From Thalassotalea litorea (GTDB taxonomy: Bacteria; Pseudomonadota; Gammaproteobacteria; Enterobacterales; Alteromonadaceae), in assembly GCF_005843925.1 (NCBI RefSeq), contig NZ_VCBC01000005.1, forward strand, positions 248,001 through 312,000: a stretch of DNA of 64,000 bases, read 5' to 3'. The first letter of the stretch is position 1, and every line of letters begins with the position of its first letter. The translations under genes were made by a program, and so were the position numbers. Shown piece after piece: positions 36,079 to 45,221 of this stretch. Below the pieces are notes generated by a model, which was not told the origin of the DNA, made no database searches, and saw nothing but the letters and a program-made list of their open reading frames with translations.

Positions 36079-37430
36079 AAATAATAACGTAAGCTCGCAT
36101 AGACAGTTTCTGGATAAAAACCAAATTCAGAGCCGACTTGCAGTTCAGAATTACTCGCCAATAAACCGTGGCCGGACGCTAGATAAACACCAAGGTCAGA
36201 ATACAGGTTATCACTCCAGCTATGCTCCATGTGTATGGCAATAAACGTCGATTGATCATTTAGGTTGATAAACGCACTGCTGGATAACGTGCTCAACGCA
36301 TTGATTTGATAATTAAAAGATGGGATTAGGTAATGTTTACCAAATAAATACACACCCCCACGTTGATATGGCGCTGTTGTTGATAACGACAAATAGTCAT
36401 CGGGGTTGTCGCTGCCAGCACCGTTGAAATGATATTCCACTGCCACATAAAACTCCTCGGTTATGGCATAGTCAATACCGGCCGATGTGCGCCAGTAGCT
36501 TTGCATAAATTCCGCTAGCGTACTGGACTGCATCATCAGCGGAGTATCGATATTCGTAACGATTGTGGTATCGTCAATCATTGCCTGATCATCACGTTCT
36601 CGCCCGTGCGCATGCAAGTAAGCCGTTTCCAGCCAGGCACCAAAGTCGCCAATGGCGCGTTCAATGCCGCCGCCAAGTAAATATGCATCCGCAAGTGAAA
36701 TACCGATAAGCTCGATATCATTTGCCGCCACAGATTGCTGGTATCTGGCAAAGACGGCATTGTAATTTTTCTTGCCATCTTCACCAACCACCAGCCCCAA
36801 ATCGAGCGTCGAAAAATCACCTAAACTGATTTGCGAGCGAATGGCATCTATGCCAACCCGATATTCCTGATTCAGGGTTTGAATGGCAAACGGTACAAAA
36901 ATATCGGTTGGATTAATAAATCGGGCGGATCCAAACGCAACCACTTGTCGGCCAATCGTGGTATCCCCCCATTCGGCGGTATATTGCAGGTTGAACCTAT
37001 CCAGGTTTTGTAATGTGACAAAACTGGTATCCGATTTAAAAATGCTGGTTTCCAGATCTTTATATCGATACACATTTGTCGCACTGGATAAGGTGTTACC
37101 GATAACACCTGAATTCGCGGTTAAGAAGTCATAATTGCTAAATATCGGCTGTATCTCATAATGCATTTCTACATTAATGTCGCCAGAAAAATAATTGATC
37201 ATTAATCGCATTGCATTTTGCGATTGGATACCACCATTGATGTGATCGGGTATATCATCACCAAGGTCATCAAGACTGCCCTGGATATCTATTTCATCCT
37301 GGCCCAACAAATAACCTTTAAAATACCCGGAAGTGACCAGTTCATTGGCCCAGGATGACGGGATAATCGTGCATATCAGTAATGCAAAAATCAGGCGTTT
37401 ATTTAACAAAATCGTCCACAACCCGACCAT
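36075..37430 (-). CDS. Outer-membrane beta-barrel protein of the LolA-like/ABC operon
   Basis: A 451-residue exported protein: a signal peptide with a hydrophobic core ends at SSWA/NE (about residue 29). The mature chain shows the alternating pattern of an outer-membrane barrel with many aromatic-ended strands and finishes with SLRYYF, a terminal phenylalanine as required by the barrel assembly machinery. Segments such as WGDTTIGRQVVAFGSARFIN recall DUF1302-like and porin-like barrels. It is the last gene of a five-gene operon and overlaps the end of the ATPase gene by 32 bases; the ATG used here is the first giving a proper signal peptide. It probably completes an envelope-spanning transport path; the cargo is unknown. 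Confidence 0.78.
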   Translation of the reverse strand: MVGLWTILLNKRLIFALLICTIIPSSWANELVTSGYFKGYLLGQDEIDIQGSLDDLGDDIPDHINGGIQSQNAMRLMINYFSGDINVEMHYEIQPIFSNYDFLTANSGVIGNTLSSATNVYRYKDLETSIFKSDTSFVTLQNLDRFNLQYTAEWGDTTIGRQVVAFGSARFINPTDIFVPFAIQTLNQEYRVGIDAIRSQISLGDFSTLDLGLVVGEDGKKNYNAVFARYQQSVAANDIELIGISLADAYLLGGGIERAIGDFGAWLETAYLHAHGRERDDQAMIDDTTIVTNIDTPLMMQSSTLAEFMQSYWRTSAGIDYAITEEFYVAVEYHFNGAGSDNPDDYLSLSTTAPYQRGGVYLFGKHYLIPSFNYQINALSTLSSSAFINLNDQSTFIAIHMEHSWSDNLYSDLGVYLASGHGLLASNSELQVGSEFGFYPETVYASLRYYF

Positions 37431-38085
37431 CTTCAAGGGTGATAATTCGCCGCGCACTTTCCATGATTTTTGGGTCATGGGTAGAAAAAACAAACGTCAT
37501 TTGCTCCTGTTCATTTAATTTTTTCATCATATCGATTAAAGCCATGCCGGTGCGAGAGTCTAAGTTCGCAGTCGGTTCATCAGCGAGAATAATGCTGGGG
37601 TTAGACACCATTGCCCGAGCAATAGCGACCCGTTGCTGCTGACCACCGGAAAGTTGCGTTGGTCGTCGTGACGCCAAGCCGGTTAAACCAACCTGCGCCA
37701 TGATATGTTCAACGCGTCGATGCCTCTCATCAGCACTAACACCCTGTAGCAACATGATGTATTCAATATTTTCCTTTGCTGATAATACTGGAATAAGATT
37801 ATACGCCTGAAACACGAAGCCGATATGATCACGACGAAAATCCGATAATTCCTGACCACTCATATCGGAAATATTTTTATCATCAAGAATGACATTGCCA
37901 GCGCTCGTTTCGTCCAGGCCACCGATAAGTTGCAATAGCGTGGTTTTTCCTGAACCCGAAGGACCAATAATGGCGGTAAACTCTCCTTTTTTAATGGTGA
38001 TATTGACCTCATCCAAAGCCTTAACCAGAGTGTCCCCCTGACCAAAGTGACGGCTTAAGTTAATGGTTTTTATTACACTTGTCAT
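37399..38085 (-). CDS. ABC transporter ATP-binding protein, LolD/MacB type
   Basis: A 228-residue ATPase of the LolD/MacB/FtsE class that powers export by FtsX-type permeases. Walker A GPSGSGKTTLL, the Q-loop region FVFQAYNLIPVL, the signature LSGGQQQRVAIARAM, Walker B IILADEPTANLD and the H-loop FSTHDPKI are intact. It lies eight bases downstream of the permease genes on the same strand. Mechanotransmission type: it drives periplasmic conformational changes rather than transmembrane passage. Confidence 0.94.
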   Translation of the reverse strand: MTSVIKTINLSRHFGQGDTLVKALDEVNITIKKGEFTAIIGPSGSGKTTLLQLIGGLDETSAGNVILDDKNISDMSGQELSDFRRDHIGFVFQAYNLIPVLSAKENIEYIMLLQGVSADERHRRVEHIMAQVGLTGLASRRPTQLSGGQQQRVAIARAMVSNPSIILADEPTANLDSRTGMALIDMMKKLNEQEQMTFVFSTHDPKIMESARRIITLEDGRVVDDFVK

Positions 38086-38093
38086 AGTAATCT

Positions 38094-39332
38094 CTATAAA
38101 GGCTTGCGCATTGCCAACGACGGACTCAACTTAGATGCATGCAATGCCGGATAAATGCAGGCCAGCATGGTCACCAACAATAAAGCGAGCGACAATTTGA
38201 TAAATTCAAGATAATTGATAATAAGATAAATCGGTTCATTGATAGTAATCCCAGACAATTCAACCGCATCGCCAAAATTAATCCCATAATGGGCTCCGGC
38301 CTGGCAGACAATATAGCCGAGCAATAACCCGCAAATCATACCAATAACGCCGATAAAAAAACCTTCACAAAGAATTTGCGCAAACAACCGTTTTGGCCGA
38401 GTGCCAATCGCAAGCAAGATGCCAAATTCATTATGACGCTCAAAGATGGACATAAACATGGTATTAATCAGACCTAATGATACTAGGATATACATGATGA
38501 GAGAGGTGATCAGCGTTGAATAAGATGACATCTCTAACATGCCATTGATTTGCGGGAACAGCGCTTTCCAACTCAACAACTCGCGGTCATTATGGTTGTA
38601 TTTTTGCCAAAACGGGTCGTTTCTGTCATCAACAATAGCATCGCCTTGCAGCTGTATGGCTATTTCATGGGCACCACGGACATTAATAATGCTCTTGGCC
38701 TGATCATAGTTAATAAATGCGACACTGGAATCCATCCCCCGGTCATTAAAACGAATGATCCCAGACACTCGAAATAACTCCTGAGATAAATCGCCGTCGT
38801 AGGCTTGCGACAATGTGATCACGATGCGATCGCCTAGTGTCACGTCAAGAATTTCCGCCAATTCACTCCCCAGTAAAACTTGCTGGGGATTGCCGCTTAG
38901 ATACTGGCCTTGAATCAGCGCCTGTTTTAACTTGGAAACCTTCGCCTCATGCTCTGCAATCACGCCGTATACCATGCCACCAGATACATTTTGTGACGAC
39001 GACAACATAGCACCAGAGATAACCCTTGGACTAAACGAGTCGACTTTTGCATCCTGGCTAAGTTGCTGCAATAGTTGCTGAGTATTGTTAATGGTTAAAT
39101 CCACATCACTATTACGGCGATAACCTTGTTGGTGTATCTGCGCCTCGCCTAAAAACGTTTGGGTACTGATATCAACCATCGATTTCGTATAGCCACGGAC
39201 AATGCCGTCGGTAAACATTAATGCCGCCAGACATGAAGCAATCAATGCGATGGTTAATAAGGTTCGACGGGTATTTCGAAAAATGCTCCGGGACGCTAAT
39301 GATGTGATTAATCGCTGGGAGAACATCGCCAT
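38094..39332 (-). CDS. ABC transporter permease, FtsX/LolCE type (second permease)
   Basis: A 412-residue inner-membrane permease with the four-helix FtsX topology: one helix near residues 22-45, a large periplasmic domain (about 46-270) of the MacB-PCD type, then three helices within 275-400. The segment FERHNEFGILLAIGTRPKRLF is the cytoplasmic coupling motif that contacts the ATPase. It forms a pair with the upstream permease, from which it is separated by three bases. Two different permeases plus one ATPase is the LolC/LolE/LolD arrangement. Confidence 0.9.
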   Translation of the reverse strand: MAMFSQRLITSLASRSIFRNTRRTLLTIALIASCLAALMFTDGIVRGYTKSMVDISTQTFLGEAQIHQQGYRRNSDVDLTINNTQQLLQQLSQDAKVDSFSPRVISGAMLSSSQNVSGGMVYGVIAEHEAKVSKLKQALIQGQYLSGNPQQVLLGSELAEILDVTLGDRIVITLSQAYDGDLSQELFRVSGIIRFNDRGMDSSVAFINYDQAKSIINVRGAHEIAIQLQGDAIVDDRNDPFWQKYNHNDRELLSWKALFPQINGMLEMSSYSTLITSLIMYILVSLGLINTMFMSIFERHNEFGILLAIGTRPKRLFAQILCEGFFIGVIGMICGLLLGYIVCQAGAHYGINFGDAVELSGITINEPIYLIINYLEFIKLSLALLLVTMLACIYPALHASKLSPSLAMRKPL

Positions 39333-39335
39333 CTA

Positions 39336-40553
39336 TCAGGCCGCCTGCATCGCTGAAACAGGTACGGTTTTCGCGGCCTTTAATGCAGGAAATAAGCTCA
39401 CCAACAAGGTAGATCCAATGACAGTAATTGCCGGCACAAGCAATACAAATGCACTAAATTCACCAAGCATTATCTGAAATTCAACGCCACCCATATCAAT
39501 AGGCTCTGGCATCACCAGGCCAATATAGGTCAAATAATAAATCGGCGCGAACGCCAACAACATGCCGACAATACAACTTGCCAACGCCAGAATAAATGAC
39601 TCCATAATAATTAACATAAATACCATTTTCGGACGGGTACCGATAGCTTTTAAAACGCCAAATTCCCGGGTGCGTTCCATGGTTCCCATCAGTACGGTAT
39701 TAAGAACGCCAATTGAAACCAAAAACATGATCACCCCAAGGCTTATGTAGTTGCCCTTTTTATCAACTTGCATACTTTTGTAAAAACTTTCTTCGATTTT
39801 TTGCCATGGTGCGGCATTCAGGTTTTGCGGCAATTTAAGTGCGTCAGCGAATGGCATCGCCCGCGACTGATGATCAAGCGCGATAACCACTTCATGGGCC
39901 TGATCATGCATCGCCAAAAACTGTTTTATTGCACCAAGACTCAGATAAACATTGTTACGCTCGTAAGAATCCGCCGTGCCAACGATCCCGGTAATAATAA
40001 AAATATCATTGGCTATGGAGCCGTCGATCCCTTGCGAAATCAAAATCAATTCATCGCCTAAACCCAAATTTAAATTGGTTGCCAAAGATACACCGATCAA
40101 TGCCGGAAAATAGCCAGACTCAGACATACCGTTGCTGAGCCATTGTCCTTGTTTTACTTTCAGCTCAAGTAAAGTCGTGGCGGCTTCTCGTTTTGGATCA
40201 ATGCCAATCACCTGAGCCGGGAAGGTTTTATTTTTACCATAAGCCAGTGATGGCGCATAAACTCGGGAGGTGACACTTTTAACATGAGGATAACCAGAAA
40301 TGTTGTTAACTAATTCATCAACATTATTAATGGTTTTATTCAACGATGGGCGGGTTAAATAATCGGAGTAATGTATCTGCACATGACCGGTATGATCCTG
40401 AGTAAACAGGTTGATCATATGGCTGTAGCTGCCTTCTGACATAGAAATCATTGTTGCCAGCAAAAAATATCCGCCGCTCATACTCAGTAAAGTCAGCAAA
40501 CTGCGTCTGCGATTACGCAAGATATTTCTAAATGCCAGCTTTAACAATAACAT
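39336..40553 (-). CDS. ABC transporter permease, FtsX/LolCE type (first permease)
   Basis: A 405-residue permease with the same layout as its neighbour: amino-terminal helix after NILRNRRRSLLTLLSMSGGY, a periplasmic domain of about 220 residues, and three carboxyl helices. The coupling motif is MERTREFGVLKAIGTRPKMV. Its start overlaps the stop of the LolA-like gene (TAATG), so they are translated together. The pair could extract a lipid or lipidated protein from the inner membrane. Confidence 0.9.
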   Translation of the reverse strand: MLLLKLAFRNILRNRRRSLLTLLSMSGGYFLLATMISMSEGSYSHMINLFTQDHTGHVQIHYSDYLTRPSLNKTINNVDELVNNISGYPHVKSVTSRVYAPSLAYGKNKTFPAQVIGIDPKREAATTLLELKVKQGQWLSNGMSESGYFPALIGVSLATNLNLGLGDELILISQGIDGSIANDIFIITGIVGTADSYERNNVYLSLGAIKQFLAMHDQAHEVVIALDHQSRAMPFADALKLPQNLNAAPWQKIEESFYKSMQVDKKGNYISLGVIMFLVSIGVLNTVLMGTMERTREFGVLKAIGTRPKMVFMLIIMESFILALASCIVGMLLAFAPIYYLTYIGLVMPEPIDMGGVEFQIMLGEFSAFVLLVPAITVIGSTLLVSLFPALKAAKTVPVSAMQAA

Positions 40554-41305
40554 TAAAAACGTTTCTTCATATTGCGCTGGGTAAACACGCTATTTGCGAT
40601 CTCAACATCAAATTTTGCCTGTTCATATTGAATTATGGTTTTGTGACCTTTTTTATTGAGAGGTTCCATGGTCATAGTGGCGGGAATGGTTTTTCCTGAA
40701 AACTCGCGCACATCAGAAAAGGTCATCACCCGAACTTTACTGCCCTTTTCATTAAAATAGGTTTGCTTAATCGGCAACAGGGAATCGCTTTTCACTAAAA
40801 TCGTGATCTTACCCCAAACCGTCACTGTCTCTTGTTTCGGTGTCAGAGTCAGTAAAATATTATCACCAAGGTCTTCATTATCGACATGGTAATCGTCAAC
40901 CAGAGAACTCTCGCGGACTAAATCATCATTGGTAAAGTCGGATCCCATCCATGAACCCATCATCATCGACGGTGGCACCTTGATCACTTTGTTAATTTTC
41001 GGAAAATAATTCCACATTTGCTGGTCAATTTTTAACGTGGTTACCCCTCGGTCTTTTTTGGGCTCCAGAACTCGAATAAAAGTATCGTCCATGCCACGAG
41101 TCCAACTATCCATTTCCAATGTGCGTTGCCAATCGGGTGTGACTATGGTCATCTTCATGGTTGCTACTGAGGTGTCAGACCGATAAAGCTCATCCATTTT
41201 TTTAAGCAAATCAACACCCGATGTTGACGCCATAAGCGACAAGCTATAACAGCTCAAAACAACACTTAAAGCAATGCCCGAAATACGGTTAAAGAAAGTG
41301 CGCAT
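40553..41305 (-). CDS. LolA-like periplasmic carrier (outer-membrane lipoprotein-sorting type)
   Basis: A 250-residue exported protein with a signal peptide ending at LMA/ST (about residue 27). The mature chain matches the LolA-like open beta-barrel family annotated as outer membrane lipoprotein-sorting protein: LLKKMDELYRSDTS, then VATMKMTIVTPDWQRTLEMD, KDRGVTTLKIDQQMWNYFPK and the aromatic-rich TYFNEKGSKVRVMTFSDV near the end. It should shuttle a hydrophobic cargo through the periplasm. First gene of the operon with two permeases, ATPase and barrel, so it probably carries cargo from the ABC complex to the outer membrane. Confidence 0.86.
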   Translation of the reverse strand: MRTFFNRISGIALSVVLSCYSLSLMASTSGVDLLKKMDELYRSDTSVATMKMTIVTPDWQRTLEMDSWTRGMDDTFIRVLEPKKDRGVTTLKIDQQMWNYFPKINKVIKVPPSMMMGSWMGSDFTNDDLVRESSLVDDYHVDNEDLGDNILLTLTPKQETVTVWGKITILVKSDSLLPIKQTYFNEKGSKVRVMTFSDVREFSGKTIPATMTMEPLNKKGHKTIIQYEQAKFDVEIANSVFTQRNMKKRF

Positions 41306-41507
41306 AATGACCTATAGGTTAATGATTTATATCGTTTAATATAACAAAGATCATCAATTAAGTAAGGCCGACTCTAAAAATTTTGAAATGATAAAAATGA
41401 CTCATTGTCGAGGATCAAACAAGAAAACATCGGGAAAGGTAACGTAACAAATGGAACACTTGTCTCATAAATTTCAAAAACAGAATGATTAAGAATACTC
41501 GCAACAT

Positions 41508-41529
41508 AAAAAAAACGGGAGCATTCCCG
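41508..41529 (-). terminator. Intrinsic terminator of the subtilisin-like protease gene
   Basis: CGGGA (41516-41520) pairs with TCCCG (41525-41529) across a GCAT loop and is followed on the minus strand by eight T. It lies 56 bases past the protease stop and separates that gene from the LolA-like operon. Confidence 0.82.
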
Positions 41530-41584
41530 GCTTTTTAAACCCTTACTGCATTCGCAAGTTATTACTTTCTCGATTAACTACGTT

Positions 41585-42742
41585 TTACAACGTAATAATC
41601 GGATCCGGATTACCATCAGGATCATTGCCGGAAACGCCATCGGTAGAAGGGTTGCCATTGCTTAGCATCAAAACGGCACAGGCTGCTGGGGCCGCCATTG
41701 AGGTGCCCGACATAGTCGCTGTACCACCGCCTTTATATAGCGATAAAATGTTCACACCGGGGGCAGAAAAATCAATGGGAGGATTGCCATAGTTTGACCA
41801 GGAAGCTAAATTATCGTCGGCATCTATGGCAGAAATCGTGTAAACACCCGGACCATTAGCTCTGGCTGGAGAGCGTGTCGTGGCGCTCACATTCTGATTC
41901 CCTGCTGCAGATACAAAATACGCACCGGTTTTACTGGCGGCCGCTTTTACAGCATCATCAACTAAACTGTAACCGCCGCCACTTAAACTCATATTCACAC
42001 AATCGCCAGCACCAGCATTAGCCGCGACATGATCAATACCTGCAAGAAAACCAGACCAAGTACCATTGCCTTGCCGATCCAGTACTCGAACGGGAACAAC
42101 GGTCGCGCCTGCGGCAACCCCAATCACATTCAGTTCATTATTAATCGCTGCTATCGTGCCGGCAACATGAGTTCCGTGTCCATTTGCGTCGTTCATACTA
42201 AGGCGTTTGCCAGCATAAATGACGGTAAACCCACGGGCTGAATCAACATTGAGATCAGGATGGTCCAGGTCAATACCCGAATCGATGACCCAGGCAGTCA
42301 TTCCCGTGCCATCTTGAGATCCTCCCACTCTGTCAACATTCCAGGGCTGCTCTTGTCCTTTACTGTTAGACTTATCCTTTGGCTTTCCCTTGGCAGCACT
42401 AACGACACCATCTGGCGTGATTTTTACGATCAAATCGTGCGCTGACAATTTTGCCTGAACCGCATGGCATGGTCGATTAATCGTCATTCCTTTAATGGTA
42501 TGTTTATATATATGTTGAACGTTAGCATTAACACGTTTGGCCACACCTTTAGCTAGGCCAGGTACTTGCTCATGATGCAGGTCATCGATAAACTGTACGA
42601 TACATCGATTTTCAACATTAATGGTCGTTGAATGGCCATAGGTGGGTGGATTGGTTTCGGCATATACAGCAGCCGTAAAGCATAATAGCATGCCAATAAT
42701 CGCTTTAATCATCGTTGCAATAATCCCAAGATTAAACTTCAT
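41585..42742 (-). CDS. Secreted subtilisin-like serine protease (S8)
   Basis: A 385-residue secreted protease. A signal peptide (cleavage near VYA/ET at about residue 28) and a propeptide of roughly 80 residues precede the S8 domain. The catalytic triad is complete: Asp in AWVIDSGIDLDHPDL, His in DANGHGTHVAGTIAA, and Ser in MSGTSMAAPAACAVL; the oxyanion asparagine is in VSAAGNQN. A lysine-rich linker (KGKPKDKSNSKGQ) joins propeptide and domain. The carboxyl end is a short Asp/Pro/Gly-rich tail with no sorting domain, so export to the medium or periplasm is by type II secretion at most. It has a terminator downstream and is a single-gene unit. Confidence 0.93.
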   Translation of the reverse strand: MKFNLGIIATMIKAIIGMLLCFTAAVYAETNPPTYGHSTTINVENRCIVQFIDDLHHEQVPGLAKGVAKRVNANVQHIYKHTIKGMTINRPCHAVQAKLSAHDLIVKITPDGVVSAAKGKPKDKSNSKGQEQPWNVDRVGGSQDGTGMTAWVIDSGIDLDHPDLNVDSARGFTVIYAGKRLSMNDANGHGTHVAGTIAAINNELNVIGVAAGATVVPVRVLDRQGNGTWSGFLAGIDHVAANAGAGDCVNMSLSGGGYSLVDDAVKAAASKTGAYFVSAAGNQNVSATTRSPARANGPGVYTISAIDADDNLASWSNYGNPPIDFSAPGVNILSLYKGGGTATMSGTSMAAPAACAVLMLSNGNPSTDGVSGNDPDGNPDPIITL

Positions 42743-43011
42743 TTGGGAGCTTTCACAATACCTTCGTGAACTACTCAGCGAACCGTCTTAAATTCAGACA
42801 TGCTATAAAACTAGTTGGGTCAGACGACTAAGTAAAATAATTACAACAATAAAAAAGGCTTTGGTCGCTAAACTCAGTAGCCCAGAGTCGTTTATCCTGA
42901 AACCTAAAGACAAGACAGCCTATTCGCCATTTCCTTTGGTTTACACCGATTAAAAGGCACAGGCGGCTCTATCATAACGTCCATTACGTTGTACCGATAT
43001 TACCGAAAGCT

Positions 43012-43283
43012 ATGCTTATGCCCGATAACATCATTAAGCCATCAGCGTTTAAATCCCTGCCCTGGAAAATGGTAAAGGTTCGACCATTGAACTGGCCATT
43101 AATGATGAGGCAACACTCGATAACTTTAACTGGCGCCTGGGTATGGCCGATGTGGTTGATGATGGTCAACATTCCGATTTTTTCAGTTACCTGCGAAGCC
43201 TGATACTCATTAAAGGCAATGGATTGACACTCAGTCATTATCAGCTAAAAACAGACACCATGATCATCATCCACAACGGATAG
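43012..43283 (+). pseudogene. Frameshifted, truncated HutD/Ves-family gene
   Basis: Two overlapping plus-strand frames together encode a HutD-like cupin. The first, from ATG 43012, gives NIIKPSAFKSLPWK. After the four-A run at 43066-43069 the reading must shift, and the second frame continues NGKGSTIELAINDEATLD, then FNWRLGMADVVDDGQHSDF and LILIKGNGLTL, to TAG at 43281. One extra A would join them in the family's conserved PWKNGxG motif. The rejoined product has only about 90 residues, roughly half of the usual length, and the carboxyl half is missing, so two lesions are present. No other hut gene is adjacent. Confidence 0.7.
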
Positions 43284-43290
43284 ACAAGCA

Positions 43291-43650
43291 TTAGCCGGCA
43301 AAATACAGATAGGCAATAAACAACACCCAACTCACGGCTAGCAGTGACCAGGGCAAAAATGCTGCAGTACTTTTACCCATATCCTGTTTAGTTGCTGCGT
43401 CACCCAAATGTTGCGGTTTACTTTTCAGGTCTCGTTGTTGCGCTTTTAGGTTTTGCTTTCGTTGCTGATCTGCGGAACGAGCACGCTTTTTTTGTTGTTT
43501 TTTATACTCGGCAATGCCCTTTTCGATGCCTTGGGCAATCAGTTTCGTCTGCTCTTTTGTTTGCCCAGGCTTTTGCGTTGCTTTCGCCACTTTCATTGCC
43601 TGCTCTCTGGTTTCATCGGAAACGGTTTGCTTTGCTGTTTTTTTATTCAT
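43291..43650 (-). CDS. DUF2956-like protein
   Basis: A 119-residue protein: the first 85 residues are very basic and glutamine-rich (KQTVSDETREQAMKVAKATQ, then GIEKGIAEYKKQQKKRARSA) and likely helical, followed by a single carboxyl-terminal membrane helix (about 95-117). This matches the family I remember as DUF2956 in Alteromonadales. Tail-anchored topology with a basic cytoplasmic domain suggests nucleic-acid or ribosome proximity, but no function is known. It is 84 bases downstream of rhlE on the same strand. Confidence 0.72.
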   Translation of the reverse strand: MNKKTAKQTVSDETREQAMKVAKATQKPGQTKEQTKLIAQGIEKGIAEYKKQQKKRARSADQQRKQNLKAQQRDLKSKPQHLGDAATKQDMGKSTAAFLPWSLLAVSWVLFIAYLYFAG

Positions 43651-43734
43651 TATCTTTGTCCTGCTTCTCGCCGAGAGGTTTACTATTTACACTTTTCGTT
43701 AAAACCAACAGTTAGCGATTGGTTTTGCTTATAT

Positions 43735-44916
43735 CTATTTTTTGTTTTTAGGCACAAAATTCAATACCGAGACAGGTACCGTCTTTTTCACCGGAAACTC
43801 TGCAAATTCCCGACGTTCAATAATATGCCCAAGGCGTGATTCAATCGCACAAAGCTCCCTGAAATTATCTTTGGAAACCAGCGAAATTGCCTCCCCCGTT
43901 GCGCCAGCGCGGCCGGTTCTGCCGATGCGATGAATATAATCATCGGCCTGAGCCGGCAAATCATAGTTAATCACCCGCTCTAGCTGGCCAATATCAATGC
44001 CACGCGCCGCTACACCGGTTGCCACCAAATAGTGAATTTTTCCGCTTTTAAAATCTGACAAAATTTGTTCACGGTTCGCTTGAGTGCGACCGCTATGAAT
44101 GCACTCGGCTTTGATGCCGCGTTTTTCCATTTGGCTAACTAATTTTGCCGCCCCATGTTTGGTTTCAATAAAAATCAGTGCTTGCTGCCAATCTTGCTCT
44201 TTAATTAAAAAGCTCAGCAAGGCCGATTTATTGGTTTTATCCACCGTCACTAACCATTGACTGATCGCTTGATGGCTCACCTGTTTTGGCGATACTGAAT
44301 ATTCAATCGGCTTGTGGATCGTACGTTTAGCTAACGCTTTCACCTGATCTGACATGGTTGCCGAAAATAGCATATTTTGTCGTTTTTCTGGCAATCGCTC
44401 AACAATCTTATTAATGTCTTCAATAAAGCCCATATCCAACATACGGTCAGCTTCATCGAGGACTAAAAACTGTAGTTCGTCAAAATGCAACGCACGTTGA
44501 TGGGCAAGATCTAACAATCGTCCTGGGGTGGCGACAAGAATATCCACGCCCCAAATCAAAGCATTTTTTTGGGCGCTGGAGTCCACTCCTCCATATACCG
44601 CCAATGACGTCAGCGACAGATTTTCAGCGTACTGTTTTACGGCTTGTTCAACTTGTACCGCCAACTCCCGCGTCGGTGTTAGGATAAGCGATCTGATCCG
44701 TTTACCCCGCAGTTTATGATCTTTGTTAATTCGCTCTAAGATCGGCAACACAAAACTGGCGGTCTTACCCGTTCCTGTTTGCGCCGCTGCGATGATATCC
44801 CTACCTGAGAGCGCTCCAGGTATTGCTTTATTTTGAATATCCGTTGGCGATTCATAGCCAAGCTCAGCTAAGCGTTCAACAATGGGTGCGGATAATCCTA
44901 ATTTAGAAAATGACAT
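43735..44916 (-). CDS. rhlE: ATP-dependent RNA helicase RhlE
   Basis: A 393-residue DEAD-box RNA helicase of the RhlE group. Motifs are complete: Q motif at the start (FSKLGLSAPIVERLAELGY then PTDIQNKAIP), Walker A AAQTGTGKTASF, PTRELA, TPGRLLD, VLDEADRML, FSATM, the carboxyl lobe with IHSGRTQANRE, ATGVAARGIDIGQ and HRIGRTGRAG. The carboxyl tail is short and basic. RhlE acts in ribosome maturation and cold adaptation. A MITE begins only 43 bases upstream of its start codon and may supply or disturb its promoter. Confidence 0.95.
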   Translation of the reverse strand: MSFSKLGLSAPIVERLAELGYESPTDIQNKAIPGALSGRDIIAAAQTGTGKTASFVLPILERINKDHKLRGKRIRSLILTPTRELAVQVEQAVKQYAENLSLTSLAVYGGVDSSAQKNALIWGVDILVATPGRLLDLAHQRALHFDELQFLVLDEADRMLDMGFIEDINKIVERLPEKRQNMLFSATMSDQVKALAKRTIHKPIEYSVSPKQVSHQAISQWLVTVDKTNKSALLSFLIKEQDWQQALIFIETKHGAAKLVSQMEKRGIKAECIHSGRTQANREQILSDFKSGKIHYLVATGVAARGIDIGQLERVINYDLPAQADDYIHRIGRTGRAGATGEAISLVSKDNFRELCAIESRLGHIIERREFAEFPVKKTVPVSVLNFVPKNKK

Positions 44917-44958
44917 ATGTGCCTATGTATAACGATACAGTCGCGAAATGCTAGATTA

Positions 44959-45221
44959 TACCAATCACATTAAGTTTGTGCACAACTCAGAGTTAGGGCA
45001 GAGGTTCAGTTACAACATAGATTTTATTGATATAGTCATTCTATATTAATGAAATATAGGGCCGTAAATGGGCCTCTGGTAAACTCCCTACGGGTGAGTT
45101 TTAAAGGCGTTTATCCTGCGTCACTGATTTTGACAATGGAATAACCATTCTCTGCAATCAAAGCCTTGTCTAAAAGCCTTTAAATTCTCACTGAGTGAGC
45201 AATAATTTAATGTGATTGGTA
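44959..45221. mobile_element. MITE-like non-autonomous element, 263 bp
   Basis: Perfect 15-bp terminal inverted repeats TACCAATCACATTAA (44959-44973) and TTAATGTGATTGGTA (45207-45221) bound a non-coding 263-bp segment. The repeats are flanked on both sides by TTA (44956-44958 and 45222-45224), a possible target duplication. The interior contains further short inverted parts (ACTCCCTACGGGTGAGT type). No transposase frame is present, so it would need one in trans. Confidence 0.75.

Noticed and set aside
42984..43238. 84-codon minus-strand frame
   Set aside because: It is antisense to the frameshifted HutD-like sequence, whose plus-strand residues match a known family.
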